Assembly: GCA_003118195.1 (NCBI GenBank)
Contig: BEXV01000135.1
Span: 78,434 to 142,433, forward strand
Length of the DNA stretch: 64,000 nt
Origin: Hemicentrotus pulcherrimus
Taxonomy: Eukaryota; Echinodermata; Echinoidea; Camarodonta; Strongylocentrotidae
Direction: 5' to 3'
Every line of letters starts with the position of its first letter. The stretch's first letter is position 1. This document shows, piece after piece, positions 1 to 12,183 of the stretch. The position numbers were made by a program, and so were the translations under genes. A model generated the notes under the pieces. That model worked only from the letters and a program-made list of their open reading frames with translations. It did not search any database and was not told the origin of the DNA.

Positions 1-403
1 TCTATAATATTGCATGACAGTGTAATATTATGTCCGGAGCTAGTCAACGCGATGGTCAATGTTGACCCATCTCTGAAGTGTGACTTCAACCCCACGGTGT
101 GACATCCGTATACTGAGATAAGTAATACATTTGGAACCTGTCAGACATTTTCACCCACAATGAATTTGACAGTAGACATTATGTTCGGAATTATAAATTG
201 CATTTCAAGCATTTCATGCATCATCCGCCTTTGAAATAATATGTGGCTCACAAGATGGTAACTGTGGAAAGTTATTAATATTATGACATGAGACTGTAAA
301 GAAGTTATTGTAGATTAATATTCATATTAGCTGCAAGTCAAATTTTTAATCAAAGAATGGCTACAAAACACGCACATCTTCAAATTTCAATGAGAGAAAT
401 ATC
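1..403. other. Gene-free sequence, left edge
   Basis: AT-rich sequence with no open frame, repeat or RNA signature that I can support. It leads into the long ORF that starts at 404. Confidence 0.6.
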
Positions 404-976
404 ATGCCTTTTGAATTAATAATTTATATTCTCAACTATGAAGAAGGAATGCATATAGGATATAGACTACTTTCCAATGAATCACTTATGCCTTCTAGGA
501 GAGTTAGAAAGGGTGAACGACGTCTGCTTCAGAACAGACCTCGAATTTTTCAATCTATTCGATGGCCTTACAATATTTCCGACACCTCCGCCCTCAGGGT
601 ATACCTCCTCCAAAGTGAATGTGTATATAACCTTTCCTCTACACTTTGCACCTCATCATCCTGCTTGTTAGACCAGAACCATAATCCCTGGTCAGATTGC
701 ATCCCTTCTCATTCTGTAATACCGAGGTTAACTCAACGGCCTTTCAATATACATTCATATCTTATGAAGATAGCTGGTTTATGTATTAAGATATATTTGT
801 TATCTATGCACATGGACTGTTTTATGCTGCAAGCACGCTCTCAAAAACATTCACACGCTTATTTCACACAGCATAGGGACCGCACGACCGTCATTACCCA
901 CAGATTACTGAATTCTAAAATACTTACAGACTTGATACAAGGAACATCCGGTTCCCGTAGGCAATGTGTTAAGTAA
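404..976 (+). other. Long open reading frame of uncertain status (190 codons)
   Basis: This is the longest frame in the window that is neither low-complexity nor made of gap. It starts at an ATG and stops with TAA at 974-976. The product would be 190 residues, rich in Ser, Leu, His and Arg, with scattered Cys, no clear signal peptide and no motif that I recognise. A rough estimate for DNA of this composition suggests a frame this long should arise by chance only about 0.01-0.1 times per 64 kb, so it is mildly surprising. A different frame is also open for 64 codons over 477-671, which may simply mean the local DNA is poor in stops. It could be a single-exon gene, an exon, a decayed transposon ORF or chance. 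I lean towards non-coding because the predicted protein lacks family-like patterning. Confidence 0.15.
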
Positions 977-2460
977 AAGAAAAATTATTTATTTTCCAAT
1001 ATCTATCACACACATCTTCAACTAAACCATTCGACTACGAAAAACAGTAATTCCAATTTCTCATAAACACATGTGCACAAACATAGAAACATTTTCTTAA
1101 CATATGCTATCATCTTGAACTCTAAGAACTACTTCTCACATATTGCTAATAGAATGGATGTAGTGGCCCCGGAGAGACCAAACAGGTTCTTCACATCATG
1201 CCCTTCTATCTGTTTCCTCACACCTCTACTCATTTACTCCACTACTCGTGTTTGTCTACGCGTGGGTCGATTACACATGCGCGAGCACGGATAGGGCGAG
1301 ATTAATCCCGAGTTGAAGATGTACCCGAGGAACGGTACGCAAACAACGTAGCATGCCAGATCAATGCTCGACGCGAGATCCTGCCAGATTCTTAAAGGGA
1401 AATACTATTTTTTTCAGAATCTTTGTCATATCTGAATTCATTTTTCTATTCCAATTATCTCTTCCATTTTCATCAGAATAGCGAGGAACGTGAGTTGCCT
1501 TTTGTGTCTTTTAATTCCTTAATGGGAATATCGTCACAAGTCAACGTCACCGTACTAGTCGCCTTTGGCGTCTCCATTTTTTTTCTTCATTTTTTTCGAT
1601 AAAGGGAAAGGGGAAGGAAGTGAAAAGAAGTGAAGAAGGTTTATATATTTTCGAGGAAAAATGTATATATTTAGAACACATTGTGTGTGTAGCAGTTACA
1701 TAGCATAAAATGATTGTGGTACATTATTTTTGACGTAAATAGCAAAGTGCCTATACATATCATGACTATGATATGAGATTCTTTATTATTATGACAGTGA
1801 ATTGAACGATTGTATGGCGACTCATTAACCTCAAGTAATCTTTATCAATGATGACAGGGAAATTTGAAGGAAAATAAAAAATATATGTCAATCCATAAAG
1901 AAGGACACGATTTTAATAGTAGAGTAAAGCGATTAAGATAGCCTAACAAGAAATAGCAAAAGAACACACCCTCATCCTCACATCCCACACTCACCCCCAA
2001 ACGCTCACGTCACCGCACACTCACATATAAAATAAAACGACTGGTTCATTCATGTTTGCCTTTTATCAAGAGGGTAGGCATCTCGTCCATGATAAGTGCG
2101 CTCGCTTGGATCGCTTTTCGGCAGTTTATATTGCCCTAGTATTCAATTTTGAAATCCAATTTTGCGTGTATTAAGTTGGATTACAGCGTATGGGTATTCA
2201 ATCCCTGAGCCTAACATAAAATTCGAGGGAGTCGACTCCGGTGAGGTAGATAAAGATAGACATTGGGAGACAGATATAAGGAAGAAGAAATCTGAATTCA
2301 AAGGAGAAAGCTGATATAATGATCAGCGAATATAATAGGTGGAAAGGAAGAAGGGCTACAACCTGATGGAGTTATTGAGAAGCTTTAAATCTCGGTAATG
2401 GTTGAACAATAATAGAAAATATTAAATTAAAGATGGCAAAATACATACCTTTTTTGGGTT
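977..2460. other. Gene-free sequence with purine/pyrimidine and CA-rich patches
   Basis: No supportable gene. A pyrimidine-rich then purine-rich stretch lies near 1570-1640. A CA-rich patch with CACTCAC-like words lies near 1965-2030. The region becomes steadily more purine-rich towards 2460. Confidence 0.55.
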
Positions 2461-2550
2461 ACATAATGGAAGTAATAGAATTGAAAGAGAAAAACAGAGA
2501 AGAAAGGAGTATAAAAAAGGTAAGAGAAGGGAGGGAGTGAATTATATCGA

Positions 2551-2582
<32 letters not shown>

Positions 2583-2797
2583 AACTAGACGGCGAGAGAG
2601 AGAGAGAGAGAGGGGGGAGAGAGGGAAAGAGAGAGAGTAGTGATTGCGACATAGAAATAATACAGAGAGAGAGAAAAAGAGGGCGCACTCAAAGGACATG
2701 GGGTCAAGTGGAGCCAAGTTAGAGAGGGAATAATGAAGGCGAATGAAGCCACAAGTATGCCAACAACATAATACGCAAAGCGAGAGAGAGAGAGAGG
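2461..2797 (+). repeat. GA-rich microsatellite block
   Basis: Purine-rich DNA with uninterrupted (GA)n at about 2553-2581, a second (GA)n run at 2594-2611 that ends in six G residues, further GAGA words to 2640, and a last short (GA)n at 2780-2796. The apparent proteins here (Glu/Arg-rich on plus, Ser/Leu-rich on minus) come only from the dinucleotide repeat. Confidence 0.95.
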
Positions 2798-3713
2798 TCT
2801 TTTTCCACGAGCCTTCTATATTTCTCATATGTTGAAGTATAGATTTCATGAGTGTATGCATTTTACTTACAAATATGTATTTTTCACGATTTATCATATT
2901 CAGTCTTTTGATTTGGACAGAGTAGCTGGAAAGTGGGTATGTAATAGTATTATAATAGTATTTCTATTTGCAAAGTGGTGTATCAATTACATAATCAACT
3001 TTCTAAATTCGATGAGTAAATGCAAATTGCATTAAACATGAGCATGTCATCAAGTACAAAGCTGATAACATTACATATTATTTAATATAATATTATATTA
3101 TCCCACTTGTAAAAAAATACCCATGTGTGACGTTGATATGGAAAAACACTTTTTTCAAAAGCTGAGTGAAATCCATCTTCTCTGTGAAGAAAAAAAAAAA
3201 ATCTTTCACAGAGCATCGAAGAGAGCAAGCAGATAGTGCTATTTTTGTTATGATAATTAAACTCAACCCAGCTACCATCCGTCAAATTCAATCAACTTCT
3301 GCGGTTTTCGAGACCTAAAGCGCGGTTTATTAATTCCATTTATTTGATCAAATTGAATAGTGTTTCAATGCATTCGAAAAACATGGTGTATGATCGGCAT
3401 CGTTCCGCAAAACGAACCCACAATCACAAGGAAGAGTGACATTTTGATGATGGATCGATCCGTTCACTTAGAAAGGGTAAACTATTCGTAAATACGTCTA
3501 TTGCATTTCCTGTTGGATTTGGTGTCTCACTGACGATCTATGAAATGAATTTAAAACGGCGTACAGTATGTTTAATTGTTTAAATGAGCTATAAAACATT
3601 GTCAAAATTGAATTAAAGATGCTATTCCAAATGAGATGCGTGAAATATCTTTAAATTTCTGTATGCATCAGATTTCATCAGGGGAAGATATGAACTTAGT
3701 CTCATGATTTATT
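2798..3713. other. Gene-free AT-rich sequence
   Basis: It holds an AT-only patch near 3070-3100 and a 12-A run near 3189-3200. I see no gene or recognisable repeat. Confidence 0.5.
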
Positions 3714-3751
3714 NNNNNNNNNNNNNNNNNNNNNNNNNNNNNNNNNNNNNN
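3714..3751. other. Assembly gap (38 N)
   Basis: Run of N. Its right side is a 19-G homopolymer, so the gap probably marks a simple repeat that did not assemble. Confidence 0.99.
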
Positions 3752-3770
3752 GGGGGGGGGGGGGGGGGGG
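3752..3770 (+). repeat. Poly-G tract
   Basis: Nineteen consecutive G residues directly after the gap. The true length is uncertain because the tract sits at a gap edge. It can form G-quadruplex structure in principle. Confidence 0.95.
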
Positions 3771-5646
3771 TCTCCATATTGCCTCGTGCAAGGATAAGAG
3801 CTAGATATGTTTCTGTAATTAACATTTATTTTACTGCTCAGACGAATACCACTAATATTTGTCGCATGTTGTTTGTGATATTATTATCAGAAATAATATA
3901 GAAACATGTGTTATCGTGAATAACATTATAAAAGCAGTCATCAACATCTTTGAATTGTTTATCACAAGTAATGTGATTCGGCCCCACAATTTCAAACAGT
4001 ATTCCATGGGACAAGATGGTTGCAAAAACAGTGTACCAAGCCTGGGGTGCTATGAGTTGTCAAGCGAAACTTACAGAGATCAATGAAAACTAAGTACAGG
4101 TAAGATTTTGGATGGAAACCGAAGCTAAATTACCATTGGGTGTGTATTACTTGTCCAGTAACTGTTGAGCACTGGTTGAATCGTTAACATCGATATCATC
4201 CTCAAATGCAACAACAACAGTGGCAAAATCATGAAATGTGCTGAGTATTATTTCAGTCTCATACAATGCAAAACGGTCATCTCTTGATACTTGCGTATTT
4301 TACATCACCACCTGTTTTCTACGCCACCCTCTTCTCAGGACGTTACCCAAACTAGCTGCTTCCACTATCGCCTCGGAGCAGGGGATACGGCGTTTATTTT
4401 GCATTCATATTCCATGAGAAATCATTGAATTCTAATCAGCCTTGAATAGATTCTTGTCGATGCCCTGGCGGAATGGATGAAAGAGGATTTAAAGTAGCTC
4501 AAGCCGCAGGTACAGGTCACCACATATGTGCACTCGCTCGGGTTGCCCATTTTGAAGTGGAGAGCACCAAGTTGTGTGTTTTGATGCTAATTCATGTAAA
4601 CACTTAAGCTCCATCGCGAAGCGGCCGCGCTTTCCCAAGTACCATCGACGACTGAATATGTTATTTACGGCACACGGCGACATGTGAATTGCACCTTTTA
4701 TGGAATCCTTACCCCATCCTTTGGAAGTGCTTGTGCTGGCTTTCGAGGCAAACCAACGTGAAAAACGGTAACTCTGTAGTGGCACTCTAAGATAACTCGT
4801 TGAAAATAAATGAAAAATTGTCTGAATGCTACTCCATGTATATGTTAGGGCATAATATTATGAATAATGTAAAAAGCAACAGAGCATATGAAACTGGTGT
4901 CATGAAATTATTGATTTGGTGTAACAAACATTAGTTATAATGGTGTTATTTGAGGTATCAATGATGGGTTTTCTGTTTCGAACTTTACATAGTTATTTAA
5001 TGCTTCCAAGGAAATGTATAATCGTTCAATTGTCTCAAGAAAAATGTCAAATAAAAGCAAAGCAATACACATTGGGAAAAACGAATTTCTTTGAACAAAT
5101 CTTTTAAATCCATGTAGATGTATATATATCTACAACAGGTGGATGATGGGAAGCGATGACGTCATAGATTCGTGTTCAAATGACTGAATTGTCTGGTACG
5201 CGATGAGCATTGTTGAGAGGTACATGTAAGTCTTTCATCAAAATTCTATTATTTAAAATTGATTTACCGGACAATACGTATCATCAATACGAAAAAGCCA
5301 GTAACAGAAACATTTAGGCAATGTGGGGGAGAGGATATAGATTATAGGTGACCCAATGGTCTGAGACATGTCTATTTTTTATAGCAGAAATGAGATAAAA
5401 GAGAGAGTGATTATTTACACTAAATGGATGTTAGGCGTGGAATCGCGTATGCTTGATATCGGCTGGGAGATGTAAGCTGATATGGGATTGAATAATTAGT
5501 TAACATTACTACTCAATCATAATAAGACACTGAATCATAATATATCTTACAATTGTGACAAATAAACGTATCAAGATGAACCAGGTAGAGAGAGGAAGAG
5601 AGAATAGAAAGAATTGACAAGGTGACAAGAAAATTGACGGTGGTTC
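3771..5646. other. Gene-free sequence
   Basis: No supportable gene. A 98-codon minus-strand frame at 4489-4785 lies in a slightly more GC-rich patch but matches no family I know. A TGACGTCA palindrome (CRE-type) is present near 5157-5164. Confidence 0.5.
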
Positions 5647-5672
5647 AACCATGGAGATATATCTCCATGGTT
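5647..5672. repeat. Perfect 26-bp palindrome
   Basis: Both arms read AACCATGGAGATA towards the centre with no loop, and the centre is GATATATC. The 10-bp word TGGTTCAACC also occurs once on each side as a direct repeat (5641-5650 and 5669-5678), so the palindrome overlaps a short duplication. Confidence 0.9.
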
Positions 5673-5678
5673 CAACCT

Positions 5679-7225
5679 TAATTTTGTGAGAAAAACCAAT
5701 CATGTAATACGATTGTAGGTGTCTTTCATCTATAGGGCCAATAAAAAAAGTAAAAGGTTGCTTATGTGACAACTTAACCATGTTTGATATGGCGTCTGCT
5801 GGGTTTGGTATGCAACTAGGATAGCCTGCTACAGTGCGTGAGGGGAATGGTTCTCTCACTCCTGTTTAGCATTACAACGATATCATAAATCCTGCCTGTA
5901 GATCCCACTGTACGTCACGTGATGAAGGTCTGTGGAACAACCGCAAATTGCCATTGATAACAGGTCTCATCTCAAACTATTACTGATGGTGGCGCCCGGC
6001 AAATTGGAAGTGTTAATTCGATGTCATATTGAGTAAGCAATTCATGCGAGCTGTTAAGTTCTGTTTTGTTAATGGGTTTGAACAATTTCAATTGTGATGA
6101 TTGTTCAATACGACATAAAGTGTTCGAGAAAATTTTTGACACGATTTCAAGTAGTTAAAACTTCTTTCACAAATGAATAAGCGTATCAAAAATTTGCATA
6201 GAAATTAAAATGCAAGTCATTAGATTGGAAGTTCCGAAAACAGGTATACGCACATTGACGGTTAATCCAACAAGTTGTTTTTTTTCCTAGCCCAATTACA
6301 AAAAAGAAAGAGTCATCCTGCTGGCCTTTTAAGTTTCAATCGAAAGAGCACTATCACGTGACCCCACTATACCTCTAAGGCTTGTGCCGCGGTGGAACGC
6401 ACGTAAATCGTTTTAGATTTCGCTGATTAACTAGGTGACGAAAAACACGAGAAGATTAGGCATACAGTGGACTTAATACACAAGTAGGAGAAATATGGCG
6501 TGAAGAAAGAAAGCGTTGTGGACTTGAAGAGTTGAAGACTAATGCTTACAGAGCTTTGCCGTAGCACGCGTGAAGATGAAAATAGCATTGCATGATTTAC
6601 AAGGCACAACGTTTTGGTAATGAGACTTTCAAAGAGTCTGACATTGAACGGTGTAACCAAGTGAAGCCCCTCTTTGTTCCCCAAGAAATATCCAGGGTCG
6701 CACCTCTTGTAGAATCTCTCTGATATGAGGCTTGTTTGTCATTGCTAGCAAATCAGCACATGGCCAATTTATTTCTTAATTACGTAGAGTAAGGTAACCT
6801 TTTAAGATAAAGCGTACCAGCTGTTGTGCTTGTGCCTACCAAGATTACTCTGATTACAATTTAATACGGTAAGTAAACAAATATATCAAAAGTGTTTTGT
6901 TAGCCCCATGTAACAGGCATATATCAAATGTTCATGTTTGCGTACAAATATAGAGTTTTGTTTTGAATGTTGAAACAAGATGATATTACTCTTGGCAGAC
7001 CGACTTATTCCTAAGGGTGATATTTTCTCGTGAGGTACCAACGGGATTTTGAAATTAATGACATTTTATCATGAAAAAGCATTCGGGACAAGGCCTTACA
7101 AATACAGTAAAGCTTTCAGCACCTGCTATGCGGGGTAATTAAATAAACGTTGCCTGAAATTGAAAAATATAATGAAACACATACAAAATGGGGGACTGAT
7201 CTCAAGCACCATTTAGATTTCAAAT
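5679..7225. other. Gene-free sequence
   Basis: No supportable gene. CACGTG E-box palindromes occur near 5917 and 6354. The minus-strand frames at 5509-5859 and 6427-6684 show no family features. Confidence 0.5.
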
Positions 7226-7398
7226 ATTTCTTATCTTAACACATATCATGACCAAGTATATACTAACTATTGTTATGAAAGAAAATTGCTTGTAAAATTT
7301 GATTTGATAAACATTTCTTTTCTTAACACATATCATGAACAAGTATAAAATAACTATCGTTATGAAAAAAAAAATTGTAAACTTGATTTGAGATAATC
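7226..7398 (+). repeat. 87-bp tandem duplication
   Basis: Two adjacent copies of one unit, at 7226-7312 and 7313-7398. Both begin ATTTCTT and carry CTTAACACATATCATGA, then AAGTATA, then GTTATGAAA, then TTGATTTGA. The copies differ by a handful of substitutions and a short A-run length change, so the duplication is neither brand new nor very old. Confidence 0.9.
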
Positions 7399-9955
7399 AA
7401 GTTAGATCTTCGTACACTATCAGCAAGATTTTGCCTGTTCAAAAAAATTGACTTAAGCATTTGAAATCAATGTTTAGTAAGCCAATTCAATTTTTCAATC
7501 ATTCCCATCTCATTGTACAGTCCATTCACCATGTTCTACAGCCTAACGTTGATATAATATCCAGCGAGCTATCTACCAACTTTTGATATTTTGGCTTACC
7601 TCTTGGTGAAAAAAATGTATTTAAAAATAAAACTCGAGATTATTTAAGTAAATTGATAAATAAAGTGGACCATGAAGTCCAAATAATTTTGTGCTTTCGT
7701 TTAAAAAAATCTGGGATTTGTTTGGTTAGCAATTTTTGTATTCCTTATTATCACTATTCCTTTAATTTCACCAGTAACCCGACCTTGTTAAAACTTTGTT
7801 TTCAAGTCTCACCTTAACTGCTTCTTTTACCCGTTTACGTCCATGTGACAAGGTGATGTGCTGGAAAACACTCTAGAAAAACTGTATGGATGAGTGGCTT
7901 TGATCTTGACTAAGAAGTCCTTTGATATTCTGGTCAGACCCGCGTTCGATCTTTCGCCCTCAATAGTTGATTGAACCACTGGTTTCTCACGTACACAACT
8001 CCAAACGTGCATGCGATCTTGAAGTTAAGATCGGTTTTAGACCCTTGATCCAATCGAGAAAGTAGCTCGATCACTGGGCATGACCGCCACCTAGCCCGAG
8101 CTGTTAAACCTAATTCTCTTCTCTTCTCAATTACGACACCTTTTTTGTGTCTTATACAGCAAACAATAAAATCAAATTTGGAATAATGACAAAATGATGG
8201 CAAACAAACCACTGGTGAACTAACTAGCTTAACAGAATAATAAATCATACTCAAATACTTTAAAACTATTAAATTTGCAAGAAGATCATTTGTTTAATGA
8301 ACACAGCACTTATTAACCAGCACTGTATTTAAGGAGTTCGTCTATCATAGGAACATTATGCATAATGGCAAAATTTGCCAACGATAATCAAGTATCCATT
8401 TATACATGACTGTATGTAGCCATATACCTTATTATGCGCTGCAATTCAGTATCATAAAACTATCCCCCCTAATTTTCAGACTTTGGGAATATATTACGCA
8501 TTCGACTACTTTCTTTGTGTTCACGTTCTTCTTCTGAATGACTTATATTTCTTATTTATTAGATACATCACTTGCCTATCTTTTGTCGCATATCGTTTAG
8601 GTCAAGAATTATGATCTTGGCTTCCTCTTTATATTACAACACCAGGAGAAAGAGGCGGCTAGTCAGCTACATGTACCTTCTTGCATAAAAATTACAAAAA
8701 ACAACAAAGCAAAACCAGTTCCTCCTTGAAAATCTTAGATTAGAATTAGAGGGAACATGAAAAGGAATCTCAATCGAGCTTGGCTCAATTATGCATTATA
8801 AATAGGTCCTACGGTAACAACCAGTCTAGCCTATGATGATCAGACGTAAGGAGAAGCATATTATCTAGGCCAACTAATTCAAGGCACACAAAGGGTCGGC
8901 TCATGAAACAGTATTACAGTGAGGATACACAATTTCATAGAACGGGGAAACCATTCTCACTTCATTAATGTGTTAACCTATATAGGGTACCATTCTGATG
9001 GAAATCATTTATTCTTCAGGGCTTTCCATCTTCAACATTCACATCCGTGTAAAGGATATTTTGTAGGAACCATGCTTGTCTTGGGTAATGTGTATAAAAG
9101 ATAAGTTCTTGTTATCAGTCTTCAGTATTAACTTGGTTCTGAGATTTATCAGTTTGTATTGCATAAATGGCCGAATTTGTTTAAATTACTATCAACAAGT
9201 TGGTGGTAAATAATATTTTCCATAAAACCAATCAAAGAGCTTCTAAAAGGGAACGCATCTTCATAAAAAAATTGGGTGCTAGTCATCTTAACCAAAACAA
9301 AGTGTTCCTTCAACTATATCATGTAAATGTTAAGTAAAACCGCAAAAGTTGTTACACCTGCAAATAGCAATGTAACCGCCTTGATCATCAATTACATCCC
9401 TCGACTAAATAGCAACAAAGTTATACACTATTTGCCTTTCCAATTTTTAACAATTTAGATCTTTCAATCGAGGCAGTTCCCTATTGTAAGAGCAAACACG
9501 TGGCAATAGATGTCGACCTCATCGATGACAAGGACATTGGTACAAGAGCCAACACGCTACATGATTAAAACAACCGACATTATGAGCGAGCGTGGCTGAC
9601 AATCAAGCTATGAAAGACAAGCTTTTACATCAGGTGGCGTGGGTCTTGAGAATAAGTCGACAAGAGCCAACATGATCCAAGACGTGAGCAGTTCAAGTGG
9701 TCCTTGCCATGCAAGGTTTCGATGAGCTGTAGAGGTACGTCAGAGTGTCGTGTGTGCGCCAAAGGGTAATCATTTTTCAATCCATTGGGACACTGTCGTA
9801 TCAAGCACCTCGTCAAAATCGTCATCTAAAATATCAAAAGTCATTTTTAATATTTCATCATTTTCTACAGGTTATTAGAGAGGGTAGCACTGTCTCTGCT
9901 ATTTTTTATTATTTCCATCCTTATAACCTAGCAACATATTCCACAGATGTAAACC
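7399..9955. other. Gene-free sequence
   Basis: AT-rich with short homopolymers. The minus-strand frames at 7827-8012 and 7934-8254 overlap each other in different frames and have no recognisable protein content. No repeat identified. Confidence 0.5.
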
Positions 9956-9965
9956 AACAATATTA

Positions 9966-10012
9966 TGGGGTGACGCCCCACCCCCACGCACAAACACACA
10001 CAACCACACTGC
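9966..10012 (+). repeat. C/CA-rich simple sequence
   Basis: A short GGGG-TGACG-CCCC stem is followed by CCCCCAC and a CA-rich run to about 10010. Confidence 0.6.
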
Positions 10013-10102
10013 AATACATGGTCTTACGACCATACCTTTATAACCACAACATATAGACAGGTAAAGTTTTCCCTTTCAATATGATTGGGAGGTTCCAGAT
10101 TG

Positions 10103-10140
10103 CTATTTCACACGTCCATTCCTATTTCACACATCCATTC
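10103..10140 (+). repeat. 19-bp tandem duplication
   Basis: Two head-to-tail copies of CTATTTCACACRTCCATTC with one difference (G/A). Confidence 0.9.
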
Positions 10141-11381
10141 CTTTTGAGAAAATATTTGTTTGTGCATTAAATTGAACTAGTCAGTGGGATTGAGAGTCCA
10201 TAAGATCTAATCGGCTTCCCAATGACTATGAATTTGCCTTTACATATCTAAACCGAGCGAAAGAACGAAATCCCAAGATAGCTAACCATGTTTACGCAAG
10301 CACCCAAACAATCGGAGGTAGATACAAAAAGTGAAAATGACAACTTTGCACTCCAAAGAGACAACATCCACTGTCTGAGGAAGAGGTATTTTTAAAACAC
10401 GGTTGTGTATTTATACGCTAAATATACGAAGCAGAGCATTCGTATTTAGATCAATGAATTCGCCTATCCAAATACACTCTACAATCCTCCTACCCAAAAC
10501 TATCTTCTTTCTATCACAAGAATCACAATAAAATCTGGTTTAAATCTCGAACTGTTAAAAGTCCATGAAAGTTGGAAGAATAGCCCAATAATACCGAATG
10601 AGGAATTAAAGTTTCAAATAATTTAAAAGTAATTTGTTAACATATCTAATGACCTTTTAACCATGTTTCAAAATAGTTTCTCTAACCGCTGTTTGTATCA
10701 TGGAATATTCTTCTTGCTGGTGTTTATCGCTTTGATGGTTATTTTTATGTCCTCTCTCTGAAAACAACCCTTCAGCAAAGATATAATAGATGTAACAACA
10801 AAACATGTAATCAAAAAGGAAATTGGAAGAAATATAAGTGTGATACAATGAAGATAAACAGCAAGGTGACAGGACTTTATGCGTGAGTGGATATTCGTCA
10901 AGACTTACATTGCTTGGAGGAGATTGTGTGTAATATATTGCTTTTTTGCGCCTTCTCCTTGATTAACAGGTGTGAGACCATGTTTATCTGCCCAGGGTCT
11001 ATCAACCACAATCATCATGAACATTCACTCTCTGTTTGTGCGGCATCATTTAGCCACACGACGTGAAAGGCTCAGCTAAAAATAATTTCAGAGCAAACTT
11101 TGAGAAGCACAAGAAATTGGAGGGGGTACAACATTTTGTATCGAGAACAAAAAGAAAAGCGTAAGTACCCATTTATGATGAATTTGAAGTTATTCGTTGT
11201 TCCATTATTGACAGCATGTACCGACAGATTTTTTATTTTTTTTGAAAGACAGGAAGTAGTCTTCGGTATTGTATCTAGTTGCCATGATGTAACTGTAGTT
11301 ATTTTCCTTTCCAAACAATCCAAACTAGAGATCTATAAACGCTACTGTTACACAGAATAAACAGAAAAGGACTTGGTTATT
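10141..11381. other. Gene-free sequence
   Basis: No supportable gene. The overlapping short frames on both strands between 10.6 and 11.4 kb are ordinary chance frames. Confidence 0.5.
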
Positions 11382-11383
11382 TA

Positions 11384-11762
11384 GAGCGTTCACACCTACA
11401 GAAAAAAGTGACATTCAACAATCGTTTTTTGTGTCGCGATCAAAAATTTTGTTTGTGTGGGTGGAAAGAAAAATTCCACCAATCTTCGCGATTCAATACG
11501 CGATCCATGTCGCAGTAAGTCTTACGATTTTTCAGAATAATCGCGATAGTTTGCCGGGCGATTTGTGTGTGAATGGTATTGAGAATAAAAACAATTCGAT
11601 TCCGAACGCGCGTACATCGTCAAGATTCACGCATGCGCAGTTCCAACGTTTTTGCCGTCGAGCGACAATTCTCTATGATTGTGTGTGAATGGTCGCCCAA
11701 AATAATAAATCAATCTTTGCATCGCGATCCAAATCGCACTAATTGTTATGTGTGAACGGGCC
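11384..11762. mobile_element. Non-autonomous TIR DNA transposon, about 379 bp, TA-flanked
   Basis: The left end reads GAGCGTTCACACCTA and the right end, reverse-complemented, reads GGCCCGTTCACACATA. These imperfect terminal inverted repeats share the core CGTTCACAC. A TA dinucleotide lies on each side (11382-11383 and 11763-11764), consistent with a 2-bp target duplication, although longer alternatives cannot be excluded. The interior is enriched in TCGCGAT and CGCGATC words near both ends (for example 11434-11440 and 11721-11727) and in GTGTGTGAATGGT, which occurs twice. There is no transposase; the short frames inside it are by-products. The family cannot be named from this evidence. The boundaries are well supported by the two ends facing each other. 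Confidence 0.7.
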
Positions 11763-11839
11763 TATTGACAGCTGTTGGCTTTTGTTAAAGTACGATTTTT
11801 ACTAACACATTCACATTTATGGATGATTCTTTCCTGGGG

Positions 11840-11864
11840 AGCTAGTGACAAGCTAGTGACAAGC
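11840..11864 (+). repeat. 11-bp tandem duplication
   Basis: AGCTAGTGACA occurs twice in direct succession, followed by a partial third AGCTA. Confidence 0.85.
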
Positions 11865-12045
11865 TATTCCATTAACATGACATTATTGAATGATTTCAAT
11901 TATGGTTGGAATCCGGTCTGCACACATACTTGGTGCTATGTAGGACAAGTTTCGGGTTAGATTTCAGGTTGTCAAGTATAATAACCAACAAATATATATG
12001 AATGCATAATATGTGAATATCTTAGTACACTCTAAAAACTGAATT

Positions 12046-12063
12046 GTTAAATCACCATTTAAC
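12046..12063. repeat. Short perfect hairpin
   Basis: GTTAAAT-cacc-ATTTAAC, a 7-bp stem with a 4-nt loop. It lies just left of the larger inverted repeat at 12081-12183. Confidence 0.85.
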
Positions 12064-12072
12064 AGGGCCGAG

Positions 12073-12084
12073 GAGTGGCCACTC
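12073..12084. repeat. 12-bp perfect palindrome
   Basis: GAGTGGCCACTC. It overlaps the first four bases of the long hairpin arm that begins at 12081. Confidence 0.9.
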
Positions 12085-12183
12085 TTTCAAAATGGTAGAT
12101 TAACACTTTGAACATGCTGGACCCAACACTATAAAGGTTGAATCCAGCATGTTAAAAGTATCAATCTGACATTTTGAAAGAGT
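12081..12183. repeat. Long inverted repeat (41-bp arms, 21-bp loop)
   Basis: The left arm 12081-12121 and right arm 12143-12183 are reverse complements at 36 of 41 positions. Outer ends read ACTCTTTCAAAATG and inner ends AACATGCTGGA on the left arm. The spacer is 12122-12142. The preceding ACACTCTAAAAA word (about 12027) is the kind of terminus seen in small DNA transposons, so the cluster could be one end or the core of a foldback MITE. I did not find a matching outer right terminus. A structured RNA is an alternative if it is transcribed. Confidence 0.85.

Noticed and set aside
4489..4785. 98-codon minus-strand ORF with Cys/His residues
   Set aside because: Cys/His spacing fits no zinc-finger pattern, and no homology is recognised; the length is expected by chance.
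11431..11755. Two overlapping ORFs
   Set aside because: They lie inside the TIR element 11384-11762 in different frames, without transposase motifs.
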